From: Cryobacterium sp. SO1
Lineage (GTDB): Bacteria > Actinomycetota > Actinomycetes > Actinomycetales > Microbacteriaceae
DNA: 64,000 bases
Direction: 5' to 3'
Assembly (NCBI RefSeq): GCF_004210215.2
Contig: NZ_CP067394.1
Coordinates: 1,984,001 to 2,048,000, forward strand
Below, one piece after another: positions 16,931 through 25,900 of the stretch; position 1 is the first letter of the stretch, and every line of letters starts with the position of its first letter. The notes under the pieces are model-generated. The model was not told the origin of the DNA, did not search any database, and was given only the letters and a program-made list of their open reading frames with translations. The position numbers were made by a program, and so were the translations under genes.

Positions 16931-17047
16931 CGCTTCCAGTTTAGGCGGGCGATACTGACGGAGCTGGACCCAACCCGTGCGGATCGACCTAGACTCTCTC
17001 ACATCTGCACCATCCAGATCCGCGTCAGCGTCAGCGGAAGGAACGCC

Positions 17048-18745
17048 GTGAGCTTCACCGCACCCATTCAGCTGCCCGGGCTGACCCTGGATCCCCGCTG
17101 GTATCGCCGCGCGGTGTTCTACGAGGTGATGGTGCGCAGCTTCGTCGACAGCAACGCGGACGGCGCCGGTGACCTGTCCGGGCTGATCTCCAAACTCGAC
17201 TACCTCCAGTGGCTGGGCATCGACGCGCTCTGGATCCCGCCGTTCTTCACGTCCCCGCTGCGCGACGGCGGCTACGACGTGTCCGACTACCGCGCGATCC
17301 TGCCCGAATTCGGCACGCTCGAAGAGTTCAAGGAGCTCGTCACGAAGGCGCACGAGCGCAATATGCGCATCATCATCGATCTGCCGCTGAACCACACCTC
17401 CGACCAGCATCCGTGGTTCCAGCAGTCGAGGCGTCAGCCGAGCGGGCCGTTCGGCGACTTCTACGTGTGGAGTGACGACGACAACAAATACCCCGACATC
17501 CGGATCATCTTCACCGACACCGAGGAGTCGAACTGGGCGTTCGACTCGGTCCGGCGCAAGTTCTACTTCCACCGGTTCTTCTCCCACCAGCCCGACCTCA
17601 ACTACGACAATCCAGCCGTGCACGAGGAGATCCTCGGTGTGGTGCGCTTCTGGCTGGACCTGGGTGTTGACGGGTTCAGGCTGGACGCGATCCCCTACCT
17701 GTACGAATCCGATGACGGCAACGGCGAGGGTGAGCCGCCGACCCACGAGTTCATCAAACGGCTCCGCGCGGTGGTGGACCGGGACTATCCGGGGCGCATT
17801 ATGATCGCCGAGGCCAACCAGTGGCCTCGGGAGGTTGCCGCCTTTTTCGGCACCGAGGAGGAACCGGAGTGCCACATGGCCTTCGACTTCCCGGTGATGC
17901 CGAGGATCTTCTATTCGCTGCGGTCCCAGCGCGCCGGTGAACTCGTTCGGGTGCTGTCGGAAACGACGGACATCCCCGAAGGCGCCGGATGGGCTGTTTT
18001 TCTGCGCAACCACGACGAACTCACCCTGGAGATGGTCAGCGAAGAATACCGGCAGGCCATGTACGGGTGGTATGCGTACGACCCGCGGATGCGCGCCAAT
18101 ATCGGCATCCGCCGTCGCCTGGCACCGCTGTTGGACAACTCCCGCTCCGAGCTCGAGCTCGCGCACGCCCTGCTGTTCTCGCTGCCGGGCAGTCCGTTCC
18201 TGTACTACGGCGACGAGATCGGGATGGGCGACAACATCTGGCTACCCGATCGGGACAGTTCCCGCACCCCCATGCAGTGGACACCGGACCGCAACGGCGG
18301 ATTCTCCGCCGCAGACCCGGGCAAACTGTACCTGCCCGTTGTGCAGTCGCTGGTCTACAACTTCGCCCAAACCAATGTCGAGTCCCACCTCGCGCAGTCC
18401 GGTTCGCTGCTGCACTGGATCCGGAACGTCATCCACGTGCGCAAAGGCCATCCCACCTTCGGGTTCGGCACCCTGCGCGTGTTGAGCACCGACCACGAGT
18501 CCATCCTGGCGTTCACCAGGGCCTACGCCGGTTCGGGTTCGAGCTTCGGCGATCAGCCGGAGACCGTGCTGTGTGTGTTCAGTTTTGCGCACAATCCCGT
18601 CGCGTTCCGGATTGAGGAGCCCGACCTGGCCGGGACCCGGTTGTACGACATCTTCGGCGGCGGCGTCTTCCCGTCTTTCGACGAGGAAGGCGGTCTCACC
18701 CTCACCCTGGGCGCGCAGAGCTTCTATTGGCTGCATTGCGGCTGA
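17048..18745 (+). CDS. treS: Trehalose synthase (maltose alpha-D-glucosyltransferase)
   Basis: 565 residues, GH13_16 family. It interconverts maltose and trehalose without cofactor. The (beta/alpha)8 catalytic motifs are visible: DLPLNHTSD (region I), GFRLDAIPYL (region II, nucleophile Asp), IMIAEANQ (region III, Glu) and FLRNHDELTLE (region IV). No maltokinase domain is fused, and no pep2, glgE or treZ lies adjacent. GTG 17048 was chosen for the GGAAGG site 6-8 bp upstream. TAGACT at 16990-16995 could be the -10. It may feed glycogen-related metabolism, since glgA and glgC lie 5 kb away. Confidence 0.95.
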   Translation: MSFTAPIQLPGLTLDPRWYRRAVFYEVMVRSFVDSNADGAGDLSGLISKLDYLQWLGIDALWIPPFFTSPLRDGGYDVSDYRAILPEFGTLEEFKELVTKAHERNMRIIIDLPLNHTSDQHPWFQQSRRQPSGPFGDFYVWSDDDNKYPDIRIIFTDTEESNWAFDSVRRKFYFHRFFSHQPDLNYDNPAVHEEILGVVRFWLDLGVDGFRLDAIPYLYESDDGNGEGEPPTHEFIKRLRAVVDRDYPGRIMIAEANQWPREVAAFFGTEEEPECHMAFDFPVMPRIFYSLRSQRAGELVRVLSETTDIPEGAGWAVFLRNHDELTLEMVSEEYRQAMYGWYAYDPRMRANIGIRRRLAPLLDNSRSELELAHALLFSLPGSPFLYYGDEIGMGDNIWLPDRDSSRTPMQWTPDRNGGFSAADPGKLYLPVVQSLVYNFAQTNVESHLAQSGSLLHWIRNVIHVRKGHPTFGFGTLRVLSTDHESILAFTRAYAGSGSSFGDQPETVLCVFSFAHNPVAFRIEEPDLAGTRLYDIFGGGVFPSFDEEGGLTLTLGAQSFYWLHCG

Positions 18746-18795
18746 TGCTGCTCGTGGTCTGAGTAGGGTCGGTACGGAAATTCCTGGTCGCGGTC

Positions 18796-18840
18796 CGGCC
18801 AACGGGCGCGAGTCGGCCCACGGGCGCGAGCCGGCCCACG
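18796..18840. repeat. 18-bp tandem repeat after treS
   Basis: Two and a half copies of an 18-bp unit (CGGCCCACGGGCGCGAGC, one or two mismatches) in the 103-bp gap between treS and the frameshifted membrane gene. No coding role is evident. Confidence 0.85.
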
Positions 18841-18848
18841 TCCATTCG

Positions 18849-19381
18849 CTAAGCGATTGGAGGTGCGGCTTTGCCGCGGCGAATGAAGTAGGCGACGGTG
18901 ACCACGGCGAGAAGCGGCCCCCAGGCGAGAATCGGGGCGTAGGACGGTCCCATCAGGGGAAGGCTGATGCTGTCGACCGTGTCCCAGATCGCGAGCTGGC
19001 TGAAGGTAATCATGGTGATCAGAGTGGCGCCGATTCCGGCTGGGATGACCGCCGCCGTTCGCGGCACGGACTTGCCACCGATGAAGGGAATCCACCGGGG
19101 GACGACCTCCCCCAGGGGTAGACGAGGCCCAGAGTGAGCAGAGCCAGACACTCGAGGGCCACAGCGAGGCCGATCGTGTAGACGGCTCCCCAGCCAGGCA
19201 AATCATAGTCCTCGCGCAGCACGGCGTCGCTGAAGCCAACGGGGATGCCAATGCTCATTGCGAGACGCCAAACTTCCGAGGGCAGCACGCAGAGGGGAAC
19301 GGCGTGAGCAACCCACAGCGCCCAGCGCGGCACCTTTGCGGCGTGGTCGACTCGTCCCTTTCGGTCCGCAACCGTCGTCAT
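18849..19381 (-). pseudogene. Conserved membrane protein, frameshifted
   Basis: Two overlapping reverse frames are halves of one protein. The first starts at ATG 19381 (MTTVADRKGRV) and gives two membrane segments up to LGLVYPWG. The second continues EVVPRWIPFIGGKSVPRT and gives two more segments ending at 18849. They join if the 5-base C run at 19109-19113 (G run on the coding strand) gains one base. The intact protein would be ~177 residues with four membrane segments. It resembles unnamed actinobacterial integral membrane proteins with no known function. Either a true inactivating deletion or a homopolymer sequencing error explains it. Confidence 0.8.
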
Positions 19382-19449
19382 GAGACCAGTCTGTCGGTTC
19401 TGCTCGGTAGGGGTGATTTCTACCGCAGTTGTTTTCGCCAGGTGCACCT

Positions 19450-20703
19450 CTAGTGTGAGGAATCACATTCACCTCGAACGACTTCCGCGACGCGCCTGTC
19501 CAGGTGCCTTTGCTCGGCGGGGTTCGCGGCCAGACGGCGCGCGCGGCGAAAGGATTCGAGCGCCCCGCCGAAGTCGAGGCTTCGAAGCAGCAGCTCGCCG
19601 CGTGTGGCATGCCAGAGATAGTAGTCGTCGAGCCCGCGCGCTGCATTCAGCACGTCGAGACCAGCGCCTGGGCCGTCGGCCATGGCGACGGCAACGGCGC
19701 GGTTGACCTCGACAACCGGCGAGCCTGTCATCGCTGACAACTGCGCATACAGTGTCGCGATCGCAGCCCAGTCAGTGTCTGCGGATGTGCGAGCGTTGCC
19801 ATGATGCGCTGCGATCATCGCTTGCACCTGGAAGGGCCCTGGTCTCATCGCAGCGAGGGCTGACGCCAGCACACGGTTTGCCTCCGTGATGAGTTGCGAA
19901 TCCCACCGCGTACGATCCTGTCGGTCGAGCAGTATGAGGTCGCCGTCACGATCGACTCTCGTATCGACCCGTGATTGAGCGAACAGCTCCACCGCGAGCA
20001 ACCCGAGCACCTCCACGCTGTCGGGGAGCAATTCCACAGCCTGTTCGGTGAGCCGCACCGCGCACTCCACGAGATCCAGCCGGATCGCCGATTCGCCGGC
20101 GCCCCGCGACAGGTAGCCCTCATTGAAGATGAGGTAGAGCACATCCAAAAGCGCGTCGACTCGCTCGTCAAGGTTGGCGGGGATGCTCAACGGGATACCC
20201 GCATCCCGAATCTTGCGTTTCGCGCGAACGATCCGCTGCGCAAGCGTTGCCTCTGACACCAGGAAGGCGGCAGCGATCTCGGCCGTGGTCAGGCCTCCGA
20301 CGAGCCGCAACGTCAACGCGACCTGGGCATTGCGGTCGAGGGCAGGATGGCAACACAGCAGCAGCAGCCGGAGCTGCTCGTCTCCGACGTATGAATGTTC
20401 AACGATCATGTCGGGTTCCTCCTCCCCTGGCTCGGCGACAAGCTCGTGCGCAGCCTCGCGAAGCCGGCGTTTCGCACTGGCCGCGCGACGCAGACGATCG
20501 ATGGCCTTGTTGCGCGCGACAGTGTAAAGCCAAGCGGGTGGGTTCGACGGGATGCCGCGAACCGGCCACACCTCGAGGGCTTCGAGCAGGGCATCCTGAA
20601 CTGACTCGTCTGCCAGGTCGAGGTCACCGAAGCGGTGCGCGAGGAGAGCGATCACACGACCGCTCTCCTCGCGGGCGAGTTGGACGATGGCCACCTCGCC
20701 CAT
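19450..20703 (-). CDS. ECF sigma factor, ECF42 type, with C-terminal TPR-like region
   Basis: 417 residues from ATG 20703, starting 4 bp after the stop of the DGPF gene. Sigma-2 (GDLDLADESVQDALLEAL, then WLYTVARNKAIDRLRR) and sigma-4 (GLTTAEIAAAFLVSEATLAQRI) occupy the first ~190 residues. The remaining ~220 residues are helical, TPR-like and contain the signature NEGYLS region near 218. This architecture plus a neighbouring YciI/DGPF gene defines the ECF42 group, which lacks an anti-sigma factor and is thought to be controlled through its C-terminal extension. The regulated stress is not evident. Confidence 0.9.
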   Translation of the reverse strand: MGEVAIVQLAREESGRVIALLAHRFGDLDLADESVQDALLEALEVWPVRGIPSNPPAWLYTVARNKAIDRLRRAASAKRRLREAAHELVAEPGEEEPDMIVEHSYVGDEQLRLLLLCCHPALDRNAQVALTLRLVGGLTTAEIAAAFLVSEATLAQRIVRAKRKIRDAGIPLSIPANLDERVDALLDVLYLIFNEGYLSRGAGESAIRLDLVECAVRLTEQAVELLPDSVEVLGLLAVELFAQSRVDTRVDRDGDLILLDRQDRTRWDSQLITEANRVLASALAAMRPGPFQVQAMIAAHHGNARTSADTDWAAIATLYAQLSAMTGSPVVEVNRAVAVAMADGPGAGLDVLNAARGLDDYYLWHATRGELLLRSLDFGGALESFRRARRLAANPAEQRHLDRRVAEVVRGECDSSH

Positions 20704-20707
20704 CCTG

Positions 20708-21070
20708 TCACCCAGCGTCCGGACGGAAGGCAACTGGCCGAATCTCAAACGATCCCGCCGAGACGGGCATCTGCTTGGCAAGCTCGATCGCCTCGTCGAG
20801 ATTTCCGGCCGCGATCAGGTAGTAGCCGCCAAACTGCTCCTTGGTCTCAACGTAGGGACCATCGACTACGGCGTCGGGCGTTCCAGCAGTGCGGCGCACG
20901 GTGGTCGCGGTCGTGGTCGGCTGCAGGTTCGCTCCGCTAACCCAGTGCCCACCGTCGATGAGCTTCTGGTTGTATGCCATCCAGGGGCCCATGAATTCCT
21001 CGAACCCAGGCTCTCCGTACTCCGGCGTCTGAATCGTTTCATCAATGTTGATCAAGATCATGTATTCCAT
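20708..21070 (-). CDS. YciI/DGPF-domain protein, partner of ECF42 sigma factor
   Basis: 120 residues. A YciI-like (ferredoxin-fold) protein with the DGPY variant of the DGPF motif (VVDGPYVETKEQFGGYYLI). ATG 21070 was chosen because AAGGAG lies 6 bp upstream; the two ATGs just before it are too close to that site. Proteins of this type are the usual targets and neighbours of ECF42 sigma factors; their biochemical role is unsettled. It is the first gene of a two-gene unit with the sigma factor and sits below an ECF42-like promoter. Confidence 0.92.
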   Translation of the reverse strand: MEYMILINIDETIQTPEYGEPGFEEFMGPWMAYNQKLIDGGHWVSGANLQPTTTATTVRRTAGTPDAVVDGPYVETKEQFGGYYLIAAGNLDEAIELAKQMPVSAGSFEIRPVAFRPDAG

Positions 21071-21392
21071 GGCCATCTCCTTGTGTCGGATGTGAAAGAA
21101 GCCGATGTACTCCGTCTCACGCAATCATGACGCAGACGCACCGACGGATCGACAGCACTCGAAAGAACTTTTTTCGGAAGATGAGGGTTGTGGGGGACGC
21201 CTGTCTGAATCCACGCTGTGCGAGTGCCCTGTGACCGACAACCACCGCCGACCTCAGGTGTGGCAGCCTGTGCGCCAGGTCAGCAGTACGAGCGGTGCGG
21301 ACGCCGTAGGCTGCTGAGCTCCGCTGCTGCTCGCGACCGGTCACGTGCGGCGGGTTGGGATCGTACGGCCACCGGATCCGGCGATAGGCGCG
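21071..21392. other. Intergenic region between the DGPF gene and the rpmE2 terminator
   Basis: No credible gene is seen on either strand in this stretch of about 320 bp; short frames have no ribosome-binding site or recognisable product. It holds the ECF42-like promoter at 21129-21154 on the reverse strand and otherwise nothing I can name. Confidence 0.6.
21129..21154 (-). promoter_or_regulatory. Candidate ECF42 autoregulatory promoter
   Basis: Reverse strand TGTCGA (21149-21154), a 16-bp spacer and CGTC (21129-21132), about 58 bp before the DGPF start. As I recall, this matches the published Streptomyces ECF42 motif, TGTCGA at -35 with a CG-T/A-C -10. It suggests the sigma factor transcribes its own unit. 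Confidence 0.55.
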
Positions 21393-21424
21393 AAAAAAGG
21401 GCGACCTGCCGAAGCAGGTCGCCC
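21393..21424 (-). terminator. Rho-independent terminator of rpmE2
   Basis: Perfect 11-bp stem (21399-21409 with 21414-21424), 4-nt loop, and six T on the reverse strand (21393-21398). It starts 20 bp after the rpmE2 stop. Confidence 0.93.
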
Positions 21425-21444
21425 TCGAAGGTGAGGCGTCGTGG

Positions 21445-21696
21445 TTACTTGCCGAAGCCCTTGTAGCGCGAGTTGAACTTCTCCACGCGTCCGGCGGAGT
21501 CCATGATGCGCTGCTTGCCCGTGTAGAACGGGTGCGACTCGGAGGAAATTTCCACGTCGATGACCGGGTACGTGGTGCCGTCTTCCCACTCGATGGTCTT
21601 CGAGCTGGAGACCGTCGAACGGGTAAGGAACGTCGCACCCGACGCGAGGTCGCGGAAAACCACGGGAGCGTATGTGGGGTGAATGTCAGACTTCAT
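21445..21696 (-). CDS. rpmE2: 50S ribosomal protein L31 type B
   Basis: 83 residues starting [16 protein letters not shown], with YKGFGK at the end. It has the length of type B L31 and contains no cysteine, so it is the zinc-independent form that replaces the Cys-containing L31 when zinc is scarce. In other actinobacteria this paralogue is usually Zur-regulated, but I see no convincing Zur box in the 134 bp upstream. GGAGAC lies close before the ATG. It appears monocistronic. Confidence 0.97.
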   Translation of the reverse strand: MKSDIHPTYAPVVFRDLASGATFLTRSTVSSSKTIEWEDGTTYPVIDVEISSESHPFYTGKQRIMDSAGRVEKFNSRYKGFGK

Positions 21697-21830
21697 GGAG
21701 ACTTCCTTGGTGCGTTTCGGTGGGTGGGTTCTGGCTCGCCGGTTGCGGCAGAAAAGTGTTCCGGTCTTGAGGACCAGCTAGTGAGTTTAGCAGAATCTTG
21801 GGGCCGGGGGTGGCCAGCACTCTCGATCGG

Positions 21831-22613
21831 TCAGATTGCGCGGGCCGTGTACCGGCCGTCGGTCTCGGTCAGGTCGATCGGGAGCCCGAACGCCTCGGTC
21901 AGGGTGTCGGCGGTGAGCGCCTCGGCGAGCGGGCCGGCACTGACGACCTTGCCGCCGGCGAGCAGCAGGACATGGGTGAAGCCGCGCGGGATCTCCTCCA
22001 CGTGGTGGGTGACCATGATGATGGCCGGGGAGTTGGGCTCGCTGGCGTAGCCGCTGAGCAGGCGAAGCAGTTCTTCCCTGGCGCCGAGGTCGAGGCTGGC
22101 CGCCGGCTCGTCGAGCAGGAGGATCTCCGGGTCGGTCATGATCGACCTGGCGATCTGTACCCGCTTCTGCTCGCCGTCGCTCAGGGTGCCGAACTTACGG
22201 TCGGCGAGGTGGTCGAGCTTCCACTCGCCGAGGACGCGCTGCGCGCGGCGCTCGTCGATCTCCTCGTACTCTTCGTTCCACCGGCCGGTGACCGAGTAGG
22301 CCGCGGTCATCACCACGTTCAGAACGGTTTCGCCTGCCGGCACTCGACGGGCCATGGCCGTGGAGGCGAAACCGATCCGCGGGCGCAGTTCGAAGAGGTC
22401 GCTGCCGCCGAGCGGCTCTTCGAGGACCTCGGCCGTTCCCTTGGACGGGTGGATGAGCGCGGCCGCGATCTGGAGCGTGGTGGTCTTGCCCGCGCCGTTG
22501 GGGCCCAGGATGACCCAGCGCTGATCGCCGTCGACGCTCCAATCCACTGAGTCGAGGATGGTTGTGCCACCCCGGACGACGGAAACTCCGGTGAATTGAA
22601 GAACGTTGACCAT
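21831..22613 (-). CDS. Orphan ABC transporter ATP-binding protein
   Basis: 260 residues, one nucleotide-binding domain: Walker A GPNGAGKTTT (about 38-47), signature LSDGEQKRV (SDGEQ instead of SGGQQ), Walker B EILLLDEP and the H-loop VTHHVEEI. No permease or binding protein gene is adjacent, so its transport partner, if any, is encoded elsewhere. The glgA gene lies 40 bp upstream in the same direction. The variant signature and EEIP segment recall the YlmA/ModF-like subgroup. The substrate is unknown. Confidence 0.88.
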   Translation of the reverse strand: MVNVLQFTGVSVVRGGTTILDSVDWSVDGDQRWVILGPNGAGKTTTLQIAAALIHPSKGTAEVLEEPLGGSDLFELRPRIGFASTAMARRVPAGETVLNVVMTAAYSVTGRWNEEYEEIDERRAQRVLGEWKLDHLADRKFGTLSDGEQKRVQIARSIMTDPEILLLDEPAASLDLGAREELLRLLSGYASEPNSPAIIMVTHHVEEIPRGFTHVLLLAGGKVVSAGPLAEALTADTLTEAFGLPIDLTETDGRYTARAI

Positions 22614-22653
22614 ACAGCCATGTTATCGGGCGCCGCCCGGGCCCCCGGTCACG

Positions 22654-23835
22654 CTAGAGCAGCGAGGCGTAAATCTCCCGGGTACTCGCGGCGATCTGAC
22701 CCCAGCTGAACATTTCTTCCGCACGCACACGGCCGGCGCGGCCCATCTCGGCCGCCAGGGCGGGGTCGGCCAGCACCTCGGTGAGGGTCCTGGCCAGGTC
22801 CGCCACGAACACCGCCGGGTCGGTCGGGGTGCCGGTGCCGTCGCTGAGCTGCTCGATGGGCACCAACCGTCCCGTCACGCCATCGGCCACCACCTCGGGG
22901 ATCCCGCCGGTGGCGGTGCCGACGACGGGCAGGCCGCAGGCCATGGCCTCGAGGTTGACGATTCCCAACGGTTCGTAGACCGACGGGCAGACGAAGACGG
23001 TCCCCGCCGTGAGCACGGCCGACAGTTCGCGCTGCGGCAGCAGCCTGTCGATCCACACCACGCCGGAACGTTGCCGCTGCAGCGCTTCGACCAGCTCGGT
23101 GACTTCGGCCAGGATGCCTGGAGTGTCGGGGGCGCCGGCGCAGAGCACGAGCTGCACCTCCGGCGGCAGCAGGGCCGCAGCCCGGAGCAGGTAGGGCAGA
23201 CCCTTCTGCCGGGTGATCCGCCCGACGAACACGACGGACGGCCGGTCCGGATCGATGCCCAGAGCGCGAACGACGTCGTCGTCGGTCGTCGGCTTCCACC
23301 GGTCCAGGTCGATGCCGTTGTAGACAACGTGCACCCGGGAGGCGTCCAGCGCCGGGTAGCTGCGCAGGATGTCGGCGCGCATGCCGCCACTGACGGCGAT
23401 GACGGCATCCGCCGCTTCGAAAGCGGTCTTCTCGATCCAGCTCGAGACGCGGTACCCGCCACCGAGCTGCTCGGCCTTCCAGGGCCGCAGCGGTTCGAGG
23501 CTGTGCGCCGTGACCACGTGCGGCACACCGTGCAGCAGCTTCGCGATGTGGCCGGCCCCGTTGGCGTACCAGGTGTGCGAGTGCACAACATCGGCGCCCT
23601 GCACATCCTGGGCCATCTGCAGGTCGACGCCGAGAGTGGTCAAGGTAGCGTTCGCGTCGGCGAGCTCGGCCGGAACGCCGTAGGCGAAGGTATCCGCCTC
23701 CGAACGAGGAGCGCCGAAGCAACGCACCGTGACGTCGATGTCGGTGCGGAGCGACTTCACCAGCTCAGCAACATGGACACCGGCCCCTCCGTAGATTTCG
23801 GGCGGGTATTCCTTGGTGAGCAGATCGACGCGCAT
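22654..23835 (-). CDS. glgA: Glycogen synthase, GT4 type
   Basis: 393 residues, beginning MRVDLLTKEYPPEIYGGAGVH. The glycine-rich acceptor loop (IYGGAGVH), the donor-site GRITRQKG and the EX7E motif (EPLGIVNLE) identify an actinobacterial GlgA/GlgM. This type uses ADP-glucose to extend alpha-1,4-glucan, or to make maltose-1-phosphate in the GlgM variant; sequence alone does not decide. It diverges from glgC over 81 bp, the usual actinobacterial arrangement. In favour of the GlgM role would be GlgE elsewhere in the genome. Confidence 0.95.
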   Translation of the reverse strand: MRVDLLTKEYPPEIYGGAGVHVAELVKSLRTDIDVTVRCFGAPRSEADTFAYGVPAELADANATLTTLGVDLQMAQDVQGADVVHSHTWYANGAGHIAKLLHGVPHVVTAHSLEPLRPWKAEQLGGGYRVSSWIEKTAFEAADAVIAVSGGMRADILRSYPALDASRVHVVYNGIDLDRWKPTTDDDVVRALGIDPDRPSVVFVGRITRQKGLPYLLRAAALLPPEVQLVLCAGAPDTPGILAEVTELVEALQRQRSGVVWIDRLLPQRELSAVLTAGTVFVCPSVYEPLGIVNLEAMACGLPVVGTATGGIPEVVADGVTGRLVPIEQLSDGTGTPTDPAVFVADLARTLTEVLADPALAAEMGRAGRVRAEEMFSWGQIAASTREIYASLL

Positions 23836-23916
23836 GCAGTAAAGCTAGCGCAGGCTGAACCCCGGACACACCCCCGCGCGCTGGCCCAAGCCCCCGGATA
23901 GCCCTACTCTGAACTT

Positions 23917-25161
23917 ATGAAGGCCAAGAAGATCTTTGGAATCGTTCTCGCAGGCGGCGAGGGAAAACGGCTGATGCCGTTGACCGAAGACCGCGCCAAG
24001 CCGGCAGTGCCGTTTGGAGGGCATTACCGTCTGATCGACTTCGCATTGTCGAATTTGATCAATTCCGGTGTCACCCAGATCGTCGTACTGACCCAGTACA
24101 AATCCCACAGCCTGGATCGCCACGTCTCCCAGACCTGGCATGTCTCGGGTGGGCTCTTCAACTCGTATATCGCCTCGGTTCCCGCCCAGCAGCGGCTGGG
24201 CAAGCGTTGGTTCAGCGGTTCGGCTGACGCCATCCTGCAGAGCCTGAACCTGATCCACGACGAGAAACCCGACATCGTTGTCGTGGTCGGAGCCGACCAC
24301 GTCTACCGCATGGACTTCAGCCAGATGATCCAGGCTCACATCGATTCGGGTGCCCAGGCCACCGTCGCCGCCATCCGTCAGCCGATCGCCCTGGCCGACC
24401 AGTTCGGTGTCATCGAAGTGGATGCCGCCACTCCGGACCGGATCAGCGATTTCCGGGAGAAGCCCAAGGACGCGATCGGTCTCGCCGACGCACCGCACGA
24501 GGTCTTCGCCTCGATGGGCAACTACGTGTTCAACGCCGACGCGCTCATCGAGGCCGTGCGCCGCGACGGCGAACGCACCGATTCCAGTCACGACATGGGC
24601 GGTGATATCGTGCCAGACTTCGTCTCTCGCGGTGAAGCCGGAGTGTATGACCTGCAGCGCAACGACGTGCCCGGCTCGACCGACCGGGACCGGTACTACT
24701 GGCGCGACGTGGGAACGATCGATTCGTTCTTCGAAGCGCATCAGGACCTCATCTCGGCACTGCCGGTGTTCAACCTGTACAACCAGAGCTGGCCGATCTT
24801 CAGCCAGCAGTTGAACTCGCCGCCGGCCAAGTTCGTGCGTGATGGCAAGGGCGCCCTCGGCAGTGCCATCGACTCCATTGTGTCGCTGGGCTGTGTCATC
24901 TCCGGCGCTCATCTCGAGCGCAGCGTTGTCGGGCCGTGGGCCGTCATCGACTCCGGCGCCCATGTGGTGGACTCGATCGTGTTCGACCGGGTGCAGATCC
25001 GTCCGGGCGCCGTTGTTCACCGTGCCATCCTCGACAAGGACGTCATCGTCGCGGAGGGCGCCGCCGTCGGTGTGGACCGCGATCGCGACCTTGCCCGTGG
25101 ATTCAGCGTCACCGAATCCGGCATCACGGTGGTCGGCAAGGGCGTGCACGTCCACCCGTGA
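23917..25161 (+). CDS. glgC: Glucose-1-phosphate adenylyltransferase
   Basis: 414 residues. It makes ADP-glucose from glucose-1-phosphate and ATP, the committed step of glycogen synthesis. The N-terminal nucleotidyltransferase motif [23 protein letters not shown] is split by Arg/Lys contacts typical of Glg[10 protein letters not shown] carries the metal-binding Asp and FREKP the sugar-phosphate site. The C-terminal ~110 residues form the left-handed beta-helix (repeats such as [11 protein letters not shown]). Its stop overlaps the serB start (GTGA). Confidence 0.97.
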   Translation: MKAKKIFGIVLAGGEGKRLMPLTEDRAKPAVPFGGHYRLIDFALSNLINSGVTQIVVLTQYKSHSLDRHVSQTWHVSGGLFNSYIASVPAQQRLGKRWFSGSADAILQSLNLIHDEKPDIVVVVGADHVYRMDFSQMIQAHIDSGAQATVAAIRQPIALADQFGVIEVDAATPDRISDFREKPKDAIGLADAPHEVFASMGNYVFNADALIEAVRRDGERTDSSHDMGGDIVPDFVSRGEAGVYDLQRNDVPGSTDRDRYYWRDVGTIDSFFEAHQDLISALPVFNLYNQSWPIFSQQLNSPPAKFVRDGKGALGSAIDSIVSLGCVISGAHLERSVVGPWAVIDSGAHVVDSIVFDRVQIRPGAVVHRAILDKDVIVAEGAAVGVDRDRDLARGFSVTESGITVVGKGVHVHP

Positions 25162-25805
25162 TTCCTGCAGCCCGATTCCTCGTCGTCCTGGATGCCGACT
25201 CCACCCTCATCGAGAACGAGGTCATCGAGCTACTCGCTGACGCGGCCGGTTCCCTCGCCCTGGTGGCCGAGGTGACCGACCGCGCCATGCGGGGCGAGCT
25301 CGACTTCGCCGAGAGCCTGCGGCAGCGGGTCGCCACTCTGGCCGGATTGCCCACCGACGTCTTTGCCGAGGTGGGCGCCCTGATCCGCCCGACTCCCGGC
25401 GTGCACGACCTGATCGCCGGGCTGCACGCCGGCGGCAGCAGCATCGGCGTCGTCTCCGGCGGCTTCCACGAGCTCCTCGACCCCCTGGCCGCGGCCTGGG
25501 GCCTCGATCACTGGCGGGCCAACCGGCTCGAGGTCGAGGAGGGGCACCTCACCGGCAGGCTGGCCGGACCGATCATCGACGCGACGGCCAAGGCCGCCGC
25601 CCTGACCGAATGGGCGGCGCTGGACGGCGTGGACCTGTGCTCCACGGTGGCGGTCGGTGACGGGGCCAACGACCTCACCATGATGCGCATCGCCGGTCTG
25701 GGAGTGGCCTTCAACGCCAAGCCCATCGTGCGTCGCACGGCCGACCTGGTGATCGGCACGACCGACCTCAGCCAGGTGCTGCCCATTCTGGGCCTGCGCG
25801 GCTGA
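25158..25805 (+). CDS. serB: Phosphoserine phosphatase
   Basis: 215 residues from GTG 25158, overlapping the glgC stop by 4 bp. HAD-superfamily motifs: [11 protein letters not shown] (nucleophile Asp12, Asp14), VVSGGFHE (motif II Ser) and [11 protein letters not shown] (motif IV). This matches the catalytic domain of SerB, which performs the last step of serine synthesis, without the N-terminal ACT domain seen in longer SerB forms. The overlap suggests coupling with glgC, although the two pathways are unrelated. A terminator follows. Confidence 0.92.
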   Translation: MIPAARFLVVLDADSTLIENEVIELLADAAGSLALVAEVTDRAMRGELDFAESLRQRVATLAGLPTDVFAEVGALIRPTPGVHDLIAGLHAGGSSIGVVSGGFHELLDPLAAAWGLDHWRANRLEVEEGHLTGRLAGPIIDATAKAAALTEWAALDGVDLCSTVAVGDGANDLTMMRIAGLGVAFNAKPIVRRTADLVIGTTDLSQVLPILGLRG

Positions 25806-25844
25806 ACCCGGTCGGCCACGGCGGACGCAGCGTAGAACCGAAAG

Positions 25845-25877
25845 AAGCCCGGCGGGACCACTGGTCCGGCCGGGCTT
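25845..25877. terminator. Hairpin between serB and fabG
   Basis: Stem AAGCCCGGC (25845-25853) with GCCGGGCTT (25869-25877), extended inside by GGACC/GGTCC. It lies between the convergent ends of serB and fabG and can serve both directions; only a weak T run follows. Confidence 0.75.
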
Positions 25878-25900
25878 AATGGCGTCCGGGGTGGAGCTGC

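Noticed and set aside
18796..18840. 18-bp repeats as a CRISPR array
   Set aside because: Direct tandem copies without spacers, no cas genes, and too few copies.
21117..21638. Reverse open frame across the DGPF-rpmE2 gap
   Set aside because: It overlaps rpmE2 in another frame, is Arg/Ser-rich and crosses the rpmE2 terminator.
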